64,000 nucleotides of DNA from Watersipora subatra. Taxonomy: Eukaryota; Bryozoa; Gymnolaemata; Cheilostomatida; Watersiporidae. The position numbers and the translations under genes are program-made. The number at the start of each line of letters is the position of its first letter. The stretch's first letter is position 1. Positions 24,881 to 35,095 of this stretch are shown here, one piece after another. The notes under the pieces were generated by a model that was given only the letters and a program-made list of their open reading frames with translations, did no database searches and was not told where the DNA came from. The stretch lies in assembly GCF_963576615.1 (NCBI RefSeq), contig NC_088717.1:13274108-13338107 (forward strand). The letters run 5' to 3'.

Positions 24881-24944
24881 ATGGCCTCAAAAGTGTCAAA
24901 GGCTCTGTAAAAAAAAAACTTCACTTTGACACTTTTGAGGCCAT
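24881..24944. repeat. Perfect 21-bp inverted repeat
   Basis: Arms 24881-24901 and 24924-24944 are perfect complements (ATGGCCTCAAAAGTGTCAAA...), separated by a 22-base A-rich spacer. An extra partial copy of the right-arm sequence lies at 24854-24872. Confidence 0.85.
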
Positions 24945-25183
24945 GCGGCTCCCTGAGGCCATAAGAGCTGCTACTGGTCAGATCTATGAACAGACAAAAC
25001 CTGTAGTGTTAACAGTGACTTCCACTGCTTACATTATATTAGCAATGCTTTTTAAATGTGAGCAATGGAAGGTAAGTCAATCGAATTTGGATTCAAATTA
25101 CTTACCAAAACTCAGCAGAGTTATAGTCAAATCGAGCGAAAATGCTTGCAAAGCTATTTGGTTGCACTTGATGTCGTTACTAT

Positions 25184-25372
25184 CTATTTGGCAAACATGT
25201 GACTATAGAAGCTGATCCTAAGCATCTAGTAGGACTATCGCAAAATGAGCTCGGTATGTTTTCTTCTAGACTAGCAACTAAGAGACTAAAGTTGTTTAGC
25301 AACAGCTTGGATTTGCAGTAAAAGCTTGGTAAGTATAACATCTTTACTGACACTATCTAGAGTGTCCAGTTG
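25184..25372 (+). pseudogene. Decayed Ty3/Gypsy RNase H domain
   Basis: The frame starting CTA-TTT-GGC reads FGKHVTIEADPKHLVGL, then a region rich in SRLATKRLKLF, then LGKYNIFTDTI after a stop. These correspond to the YG..F.IETDHKPL motif and the K.G....ADTLSR end of Ty3/Gypsy RNase H. At least two stops interrupt it. It precedes the integrase remnant in the correct order. Confidence 0.75.
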
Positions 25373-25429
25373 GCACAGAAGAGTATGGAGACATGAAGCA
25401 GAATTTTCTACAAAAGTTTGCAGTTTAGT

Positions 25430-26000
25430 TCTCACCACTGATTCTTCCATGGATCACTACCATAAAGCTACTGATTTGGACGAAGAACTGCATGTGGTAT
25501 ATCAACTTATTCAGCCTGGTTGGCCGAACAGTCGCAAGATGCCCACTGAAAATGATTTGATATACCGGCCTAATCGTGATAACCTGAGTTACAGTCACGT
25601 TATGGTGTTCTATCAGACCAGGTTAGTGATACCTACTTCAGAATAACCTTTAGTGCTGGCTGAGTTCCATAAAGCACATCAGGGTTTTACTAAGATTTTA
25701 CAGTGAGAGCAAAAAGACAATTTATTGGCCTTGTATGAGAGGTCATGCTAAGGACAAGTGCTTTGCTTGTGAGTCATACAGATCTGTAAAACAAAAAGAA
25801 GAAAAAATATCCTCTCATTTTTTGCCCTGTACTACATTACCCTTTCCAGGTCATTGGTACAGACTTATTTCAGATGAATGGTAAGGATTATTTGATGGCC
25901 ACAGATTACCTGAGTAAGTGGCCTGTGGTGATGTGGACTAGTCAGAAGTCTAGCAGGAAGTATTTTTTGAGCATTTATTTACTGGTGATAGAAATTCATT
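25430..26000 (+). pseudogene. Decayed Ty3/Gypsy integrase
   Basis: Order of blocks: the linker with IQPGWPNSRK and RLVIPTSE, then after a stop LAEFHKAHQGFTKIL (zinc-binding His pair), then YWPCMRGHAKDKCFACESY (Cys pair), then FQVIGTDLFQMNGKDYLMA, where the catalytic core begins with its first Asp, then DYLSKWPVVMW. This is the HHCC and core of a Ty3/Gypsy integrase. Frame changes and stops make it non-functional. The rest of the core is lost after about 25980. Confidence 0.85.
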
Positions 26001-27176
26001 TCAAACACCGATATAAAATGGCTGTGCGTTTCTATACAACCATTAGTTTTAAAATAAAAAAGATTAAAATTTGAATTGTCCTAAAATGCCAACATCTAAA
26101 TCATCTCCATCAGGCATTTAAAGATACAAAGTATATGTGTACCCCCATTTTGCAAAAAATCTATTTATCATTTTCCTATATTATTGAAAGGATAGTGTCA
26201 TATACTAGTTCCAAGCAGTTGTGTAGTGTCGAAGTCGCAAAGACAGCCTAGGTTGACTTCACCAACGCATTTATACATACCGCTTATCCACTAAACTCCA
26301 TGATATCGTGACTGCCCTGACTTGTGATAGATCTTTGTGAAAGCTATGACTTCATTGTTGATGTACATGTACTTCGAGCTCCAACAACTTTGAGCCCACA
26401 TCAACTATTTTTTCTTATTGTGTACATGTGAAGCAACTCATATTGCATCTGATTATCAACTCGCAGCTCACAAAATGGACTGTTGTACATGTATTTCAAA
26501 GTCATGGTTACTATTAAAATTCAAGCTTATGATTGGAGTTTATAAAAATTGTTGTATAGAAGTATTAGCAAAATCAGATAGCATAATGGAGGAACGCCCA
26601 AACAATATTACAATGAACATGACACCTAATACATCAGAGGACCAGCAATAAAGACAGTCATCATATAGTCATCTACAAGCAGCTTAAAAACCTTCTGTGG
26701 AAGTAGCCCATGATGAAAGGGACACCAATTGACATGCTAGAAAACCATTAAAAGTTATCAGACCTGTACCAGACATGACCAAGACAATTGGATTTAGTCA
26801 TCATTTCCAATCATTATACTCTCATGACGTACTTAAGACAAGTTCGCTCAATTCCTAACCCTCTACAACATAAAGAACAGAACCTGAGCACCTAAACACC
26901 TTCTCACAGGCTAACAGAGACATCTGTAAAAGAGAACGGCTCCATTGACTCAACGGATCGATTTATCTATGCCTCTTTTTCTCAAAGACCTGCTGAGGCT
27001 CGCTCTGCCTGCTGAGGCACGTTCCTCTGCCTCTGGAGCCTCCCTCTGTCTCTGTAGCCTCTATCCTTTCCCTACCTATGGAGCCTCTTACTCCATCATC
27101 AGATGATCCTCTTCTACTTCCCTATCTCAACTATCAAGCCTCTATATGCAAGGACTACCATTACTCTCGTTTGACT
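26001..27176. other. Non-coding stretch downstream of the integrase remnant
   Basis: No conserved retroelement block or host exon was recognised. A long terminal repeat for the decayed element could not be found by eye. Confidence 0.4.
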
Positions 27177-27184
27177 GTTGAAAC

Positions 27185-27362
27185 CAGGCCTGCCAGCCCA
27201 AGAGTGGGACAATGCCTGAGATTTTGTTTTGGGGCAATTGATGTATCAATGATAGTATATATAAAATTGTGGAAATTGGGGCAAGAATCTCACGTATTTT
27301 CATTTTTTCTTTGAGGTGATTGCGTGAGTATCACGCCCAATGCGTGAGAGTTGGCAGGTATG
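27185..27362. mobile_element. 178-bp hAT-like MITE, copy 1
   Basis: Begins CAGGCCTGCCAGCCC and ends GAGTTGGCAGGTATG, with an exact 8-bp duplication GTTGAAAC at 27177-27184 and 27363-27370. A second copy in the opposite orientation lies at 28224-31896 and is interrupted by an LTR element. Confidence 0.9.
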
Positions 27363-28377
27363 GTTGAAACTCGCAGCTGCACGGACCGAGAAAGCAAACA
27401 TGGATGAACATTCGAGTAAGGGTGTAACTTTATCGGCTATTTTAACCCTTTGTCATTAATATTATTGTTTAGAATTTCGTTGATTGTGTATTTTGATTGT
27501 TGGACTTATAGAATAAAGAAGTACCTTTTACTGGTAAATATCAGTATTGCTTACAATAGCTTAACACCTTCATTTGTACTTGAACCAGTAATAATCAAAT
27601 TAGTTCCAACATGACAAAGCAAAAACACAAACTGAACATATTCAAAAAAATATAAAATGACAAAGCAACTTCAACACTTATGTTTTGTGTGGATTCGGAT
27701 TAGTTATACATAACATAATTTCTCTATATCTACCCATAACCAAATTAAAACTCTTGTTTACGTATTAAAATATACAAGTTCGGCGAATTGTCTATTTTTT
27801 TTAAAGAGTTTGCGGACCGAGCTAGATGCGACAATCGGTGTGTTATTGGCGAAAAATGGTGGATTCTGGAAAATTTGTCAACTTTTCTGCAGACTTTCGG
27901 TGTACTATCCAAATCCGTTTCAATGTTCCATTACAGTACATGTGATTGGTCTAGTCGACGTTACCGAAACTAAACGCATGTAGGTTGTAAATTACCTCGC
28001 TACGGAATATTTTATACAGTACAGGTATCATTTTCTAGCGCTTTTGACTAAGTTGCAACAAACTTTTTACGCATATTGGTATGTACACGTCAGTTTTTGT
28101 TTAAGGCATGTTAACTGACAACGCTAATGCTCGTTAATATCAATAATTTCTAAAGGAATGACTCTTGCAGTTTTCCTGTTTCACTTTTGTGTTTGTCACA
28201 TTTTTCTCAAACCACTGCTCAGCCATACCTGCCAACTCTCACGCATTGGGCGTGAGACTCACGCAATCACCCCAAAGAAAAAATGAAAATGCGTGAGATT
28301 TTTGCCCCAATTTCCACAACTTTATATATACTATCATTGATACATCAACTGCCCCAAAACCAAATCTCACGCATTGC

Positions 28378-28611
28378 TGTTGTATAAATCAATGTACTCA
28401 CACTTACTGATGTGAAGATCAAGAAGAGCCTCGGTCTTGTGTTACACTTCCTTATATCCTCCCCTATACTGCCTTACACTAGCTTATCTACTAGCTTTAC
28501 CCACTAGCTTTATCCAGCTTTATGCACTCACCGTAATTACCAAGACCACCTTTCCTGCTTTGAGCTCAGACACCAATATAGCTTGAGCCTAACAAATCCC
28601 ATAATACAACA
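28378..28611 (-). repeat. 3' LTR of the gag-protease element
   Basis: 234 bp, TG...CA ends within 7-bp inverted termini. Preceded on the minus strand by the A/G-rich polypurine tract. Confidence 0.92.
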
Positions 28612-28781
28612 TGCCCTTTCTTTTTTTCTTTTTGTTTTGGGCCACTCCATCACTACCAACAAGCAGACGTAGTAACTTACCTTACTTGTGTTGCTCGTTA
28701 CCTGAATCCATTAGGGCAGTCTCCATAGGCTATGCCTCTGGCTTGTCTGACCCTGTGCCACCGTCTAAAGTACTCTTCTCG

Positions 28782-30056
28782 CTACTGCCAGCTCCATTGC
28801 CAGTCTGCACTGGCTTTTCCATCACCCTGACCTCCGCCGCTACCAATACTTTTACCGTGACCACTGTCACTACCAATACTCCTTCCACCAACATCTCCAA
28901 CACTACCTCCACCAACCCTGACTAGCCCGGGGTCTTTCGGTTGGGTCAGTAATGACTCCTCAACCTCATCTCCGTCTCTTCCATCTTTACCTCGCTCTCC
29001 CCAGTAAGAGGCAGGCTCGACAGGCTTCCTGTGGGAGGTCTCCACCTGGGCCGTAACCGGCTGCACAGGGGATGGCACCACAGAGCTGGGAGTTGGCATA
29101 GGCCCAGACCTATCTAGCTCGACCTCACCTGCAACCAGTGCAGGTCTGCTACCAGCAATTCTCCTCTGAACCTCAGCTAACTCCTGCACCACTACCCTGA
29201 AAGCCTTGACATTTTCCAACTCCATGACTGCTGCCTCCCGTTTGGCTTTCAGCTTAGCCAATTTCTCCTTCGACTTCCTCCGCACCTCCCTTTCCTCTCT
29301 TTCAATCTCTGCTACCTTTTTCTCATGACCTTCTCTGTCTAACATTCCATTGCTGGATACCTCGGCCAAAAAAGAGCAAACCTTTTCCATTACAGACACT
29401 GGTTCAGCTACTTTCTCAGCACCTTCCCTTACCTCATCGTGACTCTGTTCTCTATCACACCCCATAGACATTTGCACATCTCTGGTGCCTTGGGCTGTCC
29501 CCTGTTGACTACCAATTTCCACGTATTCGCTACTCTTCACTCCCTTGGTTTTACAAGTCCGCCAATCTTGACCTGTGTGACCTTTCTTAACTTCGCTCTC
29601 TCTGTCAGTCTTATTTGTCAGGTTTTGCAACTTGACATCATCTGAAACATAACTTGACCCAGCAATAATGGTTCTCGACAAAAATGGCTTAACTGGCTTA
29701 ATACTTCTACACTCCTTAACAGCCTCAAACTTACTTTCGCATAACGCATTTACAACAGCAAATAATTTAAGCTGCCTCAACTCAGTTATGCCCAAGAAGT
29801 TCGTTCTCAATCCTTTCACCACATGAACTTCAGCATCCATATGCCTGTCTTTACTTTCCAAATGAACTATTACACTTCCAACCACTTTTAACTCACTACC
29901 ATCATCAGTTTCTAAAACTGTCGACGGTTTCTTTAACCATAGGTCCAACTTATTGGCTGTTGCCTCGGTTACCATAGACACCTCAGCCCCAGTATCAAAC
30001 GTAAACTCTACATTTACTCCATTAACTTCTAAATACTGCACAATTCCCTGGCCTAG
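28782..30056 (-). CDS. Aspartic protease with long coiled-coil/low-complexity tail, read in frame after gag
   Basis: The frame starts directly after the gag TGA, with no ATG before the protease; the 424 codons between the two stops include LGQGIVQYLEV before the domain. The catalytic motif is FTFDTGAEVSMV (Asp-Thr-Gly-Ala), and NFLGI is the second hydrophobic-Gly element of a retropepsin. In an autonomous Ty3/Gypsy element reverse transcriptase would follow. Here there is a charged region, a Glu/Lys/Arg-rich segment of about 60 residues predicted to be a coiled coil (EKKVAEIEREEREVRRK), then Pro-rich and Gly/Ser-rich tails ending at TAG/TGA near 28782. Synthesis probably needs stop-codon readthrough. 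The tail's role is unknown. Confidence 0.85.
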   Translation of the reverse strand, partial: LGQGIVQYLEVNGVNVEFTFDTGAEVSMVTEATANKLDLWLKKPSTVLETDDGSELKVVGSVIVHLESKDRHMDAEVHVVKGLRTNFLGITELRQLKLFAVVNALCESKFEAVKECRSIKPVKPFLSRTIIAGSSYVSDDVKLQNLTNKTDRESEVKKGHTGQDWRTCKTKGVKSSEYVEIGSQQGTAQGTRDVQMSMGCDREQSHDEVREGAEKVAEPVSVMEKVCSFLAEVSSNGMLDREGHEKKVAEIEREEREVRRKSKEKLAKLKAKREAAVMELENVKAFRVVVQELAEVQRRIAGSRPALVAGEVELDRSGPMPTPSSVVPSPVQPVTAQVETSHRKPVEPASYWGERGKDGRDGDEVEESLLTQPKDPGLVRVGGGSVGDVGGRSIGSDSGHGKSIGSGGGQGDGKASADWQWSWQ

Positions 30057-30062
30057 TCATTG
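30050..30062 (-). promoter_or_regulatory. In-frame UGA with CUAG readthrough context between gag and protease
   Basis: The minus strand reads CAA-TGA-CTA-GGC at 30062-30051. Gag and protease are in the same frame and the second has no ATG nearby. UGA followed by CUA(G) is a known high-readthrough context in animal genes and some RNA viruses. Function here is inferred. Confidence 0.7.
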
Positions 30063-31352
30063 ATCTTCACCATATTTATCTCTATAACCATCGAATCTAA
30101 CACTTCTGCCCTTACTATTATCCTGGTACCCTTCATCATACCGGCTCGTCTCGCGCCTCTCCTTATACTTCTCCCCCTCAAACCTATCCATACTTTTGTC
30201 CATGTACCTACTAGGCTTGTCTCTCATCTCGCGGGGGCTTTCTCGGCCCCTGTACCTCTCCCTACTAATATCCCTGCTGCCATATCGCTCATAGCTACTA
30301 TCACGGCTACCTCCTGACCTCCTGCTGCTACCTCGTCTATCGTAACCTACATCTCCTCCCTTATCCCTGCAATAACGGGATACATGTCCTCGCCGTTCAC
30401 AAGAAAAACATTTAATGTGGGGACAACTCCGCATCTCATGACCACTACCTCTGCAATTATAGCAAACTCTATCTCTACTTTCCCTACTGTTTTCTCCATG
30501 TCTAGAGATATACCTTTCCCTGCTATTGTCTCTATACTTCCTACTGCCACTGTCCTTGTTATACTCCCTGCCTCTTGTCCCATATCTACTAGTATCATGC
30601 GCCTCACTACCATAATACTCTCTACTACTCCTAGGGCTACCCCTAAGGGAAGATCTACCTGCTGAATCATAACTTCTATCTCTATCATTACTCCTGTACT
30701 GCGCTCGACTATCAAACTCTGATACCTTTGCTACTTCTCTCTTAACCTCACTTTTTAAATCACTACCTCTACTATCTGCTCTCACGAACCTGTCTGAATG
30801 ATTCGCCATCTCACGAGCCCTCAATGCCTCATGTAACAACTCCCAAGTCAGATTGGCGTTCTTCATTAAATCTCTGCTTACTTCTCTATCTCTCAACCCG
30901 TTAACCGCCACTATAAGGGCAAACCTTACCCTATCATTATTGTTAATCACCTCCGCATATCTGCTCAAACTTTCTACCCGTTGTAAATATTCTCTATCAC
31001 CTTCTCCAAGTGCCTGCCTAGCCGTCAGAAACTTATGCCCCTTTATGAACATACTCTCTTGTCTACCATAATAATCCTGCAAAATCTCCACTGCTTCTTC
31101 ATAAGTAGAATTTACGCCATCTACGTTAAACCCTGCACTCCTCAATACCTCTCTACCACTGTGCCCAATAGCTCTTAATAGTGGCACTAACCTACCTCTA
31201 CCTCTCACAATAGGGTGTCTATTGTCACCTTCACCTTCGTAACCTCTTCTCTCAACAGCACTCTCAATACATAAATTCATCTCCTCTATGAATCTCTCCC
31301 ACGACCCATCACCGTGCTCTCCAAACACCAGCTTCGGAAACCCACTCTCCAT
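30057..31352 (-). CDS. Gag nucleocapsid-type protein of the LTR element
   Basis: From the first in-frame ATG (31352) the protein has 431 residues. The helical first half (WERFIEEMNLCIES, YEEAVEILQDYYGR, YLQRVESLSRYAE) has the look of a Ty3/Gypsy capsid. Arg/Ser/Tyr-rich linkers follow, then two CCHC zinc knuckles, CYNCRGSGHEMRSC and CFSCERRGHVSRYC, each C-x2-C-x4-H-x4-C, for RNA binding. An Arg/Asp/Ser/Tyr-rich tail ends at TGA followed by CTAG. The frame is open throughout, so the protein is probably still functional. It assembles particles and packages RNA. Confidence 0.92.
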   Translation of the reverse strand: MESGFPKLVFGEHGDGSWERFIEEMNLCIESAVERRGYEGEGDNRHPIVRGRGRLVPLLRAIGHSGREVLRSAGFNVDGVNSTYEEAVEILQDYYGRQESMFIKGHKFLTARQALGEGDREYLQRVESLSRYAEVINNNDRVRFALIVAVNGLRDREVSRDLMKNANLTWELLHEALRAREMANHSDRFVRADSRGSDLKSEVKREVAKVSEFDSRAQYRSNDRDRSYDSAGRSSLRGSPRSSREYYGSEAHDTSRYGTRGREYNKDSGSRKYRDNSRERYISRHGENSRESRDRVCYNCRGSGHEMRSCPHIKCFSCERRGHVSRYCRDKGGDVGYDRRGSSRRSGGSRDSSYERYGSRDISRERYRGRESPREMRDKPSRYMDKSMDRFEGEKYKERRETSRYDEGYQDNSKGRSVRFDGYRDKYGEDQ

Positions 31353-31633
31353 CTCTACCCAACACAATATCTCCCTCTCCACGAATTCATTCTACCCCAC
31401 TCGTATAAAATTAGTGTAATTGCCACCTCCAAGCACGTAATAAATATTTACACCTCAACAAAACCGCTACTTCACCGCTACAACACCTCACAACACCACC
31501 CTACCTCACGTCACCTCGCCTGCACGCCCGTGAAAGGGTCTAATCAACCGTTTAAACTTACCCCGTAACCAGAAAAATTATCGCTAACGTTAACACACAA
31601 AGAAAAAAAATCAGAATTTTGTCAACTGCGCCA

Positions 31634-31867
31634 TGTTGTATAAATCAATGTACTCACATGTACTGATGTGAAGATCAAGAAGAGCCTCGGTCTTTCGTTA
31701 CACTTCCTTATATCCTCCCCTATACTGCCTTACACTAGCTTATCTACTAGCTTTACCCACTAGCTTTATCCAGCTTTATGCACTCACCGTAATTACCAAG
31801 ACCACCTTTACTGCTTTGAGCTCAGACACCAATATAGCTTGAGCCTAACAAATCCCATAATACAACA
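31634..31867 (-). repeat. 5' LTR of the gag-protease element
   Basis: 234 bp, 5 differences from the 3' LTR, TG...CA ends. The primer-binding-site-like TGGCGCAGTTGAC starts at the very next base inward. Confidence 0.92.
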
Positions 31868-31904
31868 ATTGCCCCACCCTTGGGTTGGCAGGTCTGTGCT
31901 CAGC

Positions 31905-32628
31905 TGATTTTAGCAAACACGCCTTTAAGCTAGTAATAGTGATAAGTGAAGGGTCAAAGATAAATATAGGCATATGGTGCATTCCAATATTAGTTGAAGA
32001 AAAAGGAAATTTTGACAATCAATGCCGATGCTAACAAAAGCTATTATTCAAAAACTTATAAAATATATAACAACATAATAGGCCTATAAATTCATTCAAA
32101 TAGCTAATTCAGTGCTGTGCCATGAACAAAGATGAACATCAACGTCGCCTAACTATTGGTAAACATCCAATTTTAGAGAGCAAGATAAAAAAATGGTTCT
32201 ATGCATAATTATTTAATTACTATTATAATATTCATATAGAACAATGCTATCTATAAATAGCAGCGATTGAGTTACAGGCTGTGTAATTATTGCTGAACGG
32301 TTGCATATCATTATTGAGAACAATAGCTAGTTCGATTAAGTGACACTTTGCTAAAACTTGACAAGACAGTTATATTAAACACATTGGAGAAGCTGTATTC
32401 ATTTGTGTATTTTGAATTATGAAAAGACTCTGTTGTATTATTGTTAACAGATAAGGTATTGTCAAACCTATGGATTTTACCATTGTTTTATTATTCATTA
32501 GTCGCAATAGTATGGGACTCAGCAATCACTTTTGTAATCCATCATTGTTATATTTGCGTTATAATGTATAAACTACATAGCTAACTGTGTAGTAGGTTAA
32601 TCATGTGGACTGGCACAAACAATAAACG
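31905..32628. other. Non-coding stretch
   Basis: AT-rich DNA between the LTR/hAT assembly and the foldback element; nothing recognised. Confidence 0.45.
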
Positions 32629-35095
32629 AGACATACCCTCACACCTCTGTTTCAACCTTTCCTCTATTATTTGTAGCAATCAAATAGAGGCTGGCATTGT
32701 ATTTTTCAACTATTTCATCATAATTTTAGGAAGATAAAGTTAACCTTTTTATGGGTGAAGCGAATGCTGCCTATATTTTGCACTTTCCTTTGAATGGAGC
32801 GACATTAACCCTTTTGGATGCAATAAATCTGCTAACTTACTTCTATTCTATCAAAGATCTCTAAATAAATATGTATTGGGAAGCTAAAATATATATCTAC
32901 CAGCTGACATTTATTGCTTGCAATTAACTTGCGATGATATTATAGCCTGTGCCCTGCTTTGTAATTTGTTCGAGTTTTTAATTTTTTTATTTCTTTCTAA
33001 ATTTGAAGTCTTGTTTTTATTTTATAACTGTATTTAACAATGTTGCATAAAACCTTTTGCACTCCCTGATATGTTTGCTACAGCTTGCAGTCAAAACTGG
33101 CTTTTTGTGTGCAATAGATGAAAAGTTACGACCGTCAATTCATTGTAAGGTCAGACTACCGCATTGATGCTATCAAATAATATGCTATAAACCTGCAAAT
33201 TTATAAGTTACATAATAAAAATATGTCAATTGCTATATATATTTAGCATTATATTCAAGAACAAATGACATGAACGAACTATACTTATAATACATGCAGA
33301 AACAGAAATTAACATCTTTGAAACAAAAATATTTGCATCGTTTGCTTGGCCAGTTGCGTTCTAATTGTCGCTTTCGATAGAACGAATGTTTTCTGGTTGT
33401 TCAGTACTGTTTAATTAGAAGGTGACGTTCTATTTTTCAACCCTTTTCCTATAGTGGCGGTCAAATGGAGGTGGCATTTAAATAAAGGTGGCGTTCAATT
33501 AGAGGTTATAATGTTATATAGTATTAAACATTAATGTCAAAAACGTTCTGCATGTATTATAAGTGTAGTTAGTTTTTGTGACTTATATATGAATATATAT
33601 TATTAGCACTCGATGGATTATTGTTATTTAACTTATAAATTTTCAGATTCATAGCATATTATTTGATAGCGCCGTTGTGGTAATTTGATCTTACAATTGG
33701 TTGACAGCGTAACTCCTCTTCTGTTAAAAATAAAAAGCTAGTTTTGGATGCAAACTGTAGCAAATATATCAATGAGTGCAATGAGCTTTTATGCAACATA
33801 TATTGTTGAATATAGATATTAAATAAAAATATGTCTTCAAATTTAGATTGATGTAAAAATTGGAAGCTTCAACAAATTGCAAAGCAGAACACAGGCTATA
33901 ACATCATCGCAGGTTAATTGCAAGCAATAGATATCAACTGGTAGATACATGTATGCGTTTCAGCTTCTCAATGCATATTTATTAAAGGCTGACTTGCAAC
34001 AAAATTTAAATTACAGTTATTCGGTATCAAAAGATTCACCATGTCTTACTCTGTTGTGTTGTAGGTGCCAAATATGTGGAAATGTGATTACAAGCTCTTA
34101 AAAGCTCAAAAACGAAAAGCCGCCGTAGATTGGAATCTCTTTATTTTTCTGACGTAGTCATGACAGCTTGGTTATTGTCTTGTCACGTGATGTTCTCACG
34201 TGAATTGAAAGGCCAATAAAAAGCTCAATATAAAACTTATCGTAGCACTAGATTATGACAAACACTTCGGGTTGTATCGAAGACCCCGTATCAAATATTA
34301 TAGATGCTCGCTACTTTACAGTTTTGATCGGCTTGGTCTAATCGTCAAGTCGTAATCTGATCATGTGACCCAATACTTCGCAAATAATTTCTGCAACACT
34401 TTTCGATTATCACAGGTGACCAACAGGCTTGTCTTGATTATCAGACAATGATATGTACTCCTTCGAGGTAAGGTTAAAAAATTAAATGAATTTTTATGGT
34501 AAGTTATAAGATATCACTGCTAAAAATGACAGCATTACAATGGCGATAAAACAGATGCGTAAGAACAATAGACATGGTTTTATTGAATGCGTGAACTATA
34601 TTTGTGAAAATATTTCGACGAATAAGGTTGCATGAGAGTGTACACAGAAACCATCTCCCACAACTATGTCACATTTGAGCCGTTTTGGAAAAAGAATCCA
34701 AACTACGGCGGTCTTGTGTGGCTGCGATTAACTGTTCGTTTTTTTAGCTTTTAAGAGCTTGTTCACATTCCCACATATTTTGCACCTACAACACAGCAGA
34801 GTAAAACATGGTGAATCTTTTCATATCAAATAACTGTAATGTGAATTTTGTTGCAAGTCAACCTGTAAGAAATTTTTGACAAGTTGGAGGGGAGGAAAAA
34901 GAGTGCAAAATATAGGCAACATTCGGTTTACCAGTAAATGGGTTAAATTTATCATCCGAAAATTCTGACGAGCCATTTGAAAAATACAAAGCCAGCCTCT
35001 ATTGGAACGCTGCCTCTATTTGGCCGCCATCATAAAGTAAGGGTTGAAAAAGAGACCCCCCTCTCCCTTTAGCATTCAATTAGAGGTTTTATTGT
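32629..35095. mobile_element. Long inverted-repeat (foldback) element carrying a nested TTAA MITE
   Basis: The left arm, about 32640-33400, pairs with the right arm, about 35090-33530 reversed: for example GCTTGCAATTAACTTGCGAT at 32918 recurs reversed near 33912. The arms are diverged. The centre, 33400-33530, has words of the TAGAGG/ATTCAAATAAAGGTGGC type that also occur at 40290-40412. The 879-bp TTAA element at 33986-34864 sits in the right arm. Exact ends and superfamily are uncertain. Confidence 0.6.
33986..34864 (-). mobile_element. Kolobok-like non-autonomous element, 879 bp
   Basis: Starts AGGCTGACTTGCAAC after TTAA and ends GTTGCAAGTCAACCT before GTAA (a mutated TTAA). Its left and right portions match, reversed, the two ends of the 4.06-kb element at 35763-39825. 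It is an internally deleted derivative in the opposite orientation, only about 0.9 kb away. Confidence 0.88.

Larger units (their letters stand above)
28378..31867 (-). mobile_element. Non-autonomous LTR retrotransposon with gag and protease only
   Basis: Complete 3490-bp element on the minus strand. The LTRs are 234 bp each (TGTTGTA...TACAACA) and differ at 5 positions, about 98 % identical. A 5-bp duplication ATTGC lies at 28373-28377 and 31868-31872. A primer-binding-site-like TGGCGCAGTTGAC starts right after the 5' LTR (31633 downward), and a purine tract (about 28645-28613) sits right before the 3' LTR. The internal region is only 3022 bp, with gag and protease frames and no reverse transcriptase, RNase H or integrase. 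It must borrow those enzymes, presumably from a Ty3/Gypsy partner. Confidence 0.92.
28224..31896. mobile_element. hAT-like MITE copy 2, split by an LTR retrotransposon
   Basis: The MITE starts CATACCTGCCAACTC at 28224. It is interrupted at 28377 by the LTR element and resumes at 31873 to end at 31896. The 8-bp duplication TGCTCAGC flanks the whole assembly at 28216-28223 and 31897-31904, proving that the MITE was there first. Confidence 0.9.

Noticed and set aside
28611..30715. Long open frames on the plus strand and in a second minus frame inside the LTR element
   Set aside because: They overlap the gag and protease frames, have skewed Ser/Thr/Pro or Val/Gly composition, and lack any motif; they are shadows of the real genes.
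27185..31896. Single 1.2-kb foldback element interrupted by the LTR element
   Set aside because: Each 178-bp arm has its own exact 8-bp duplication (GTTGAAAC; TGCTCAGC), so they are two separate MITE insertions.
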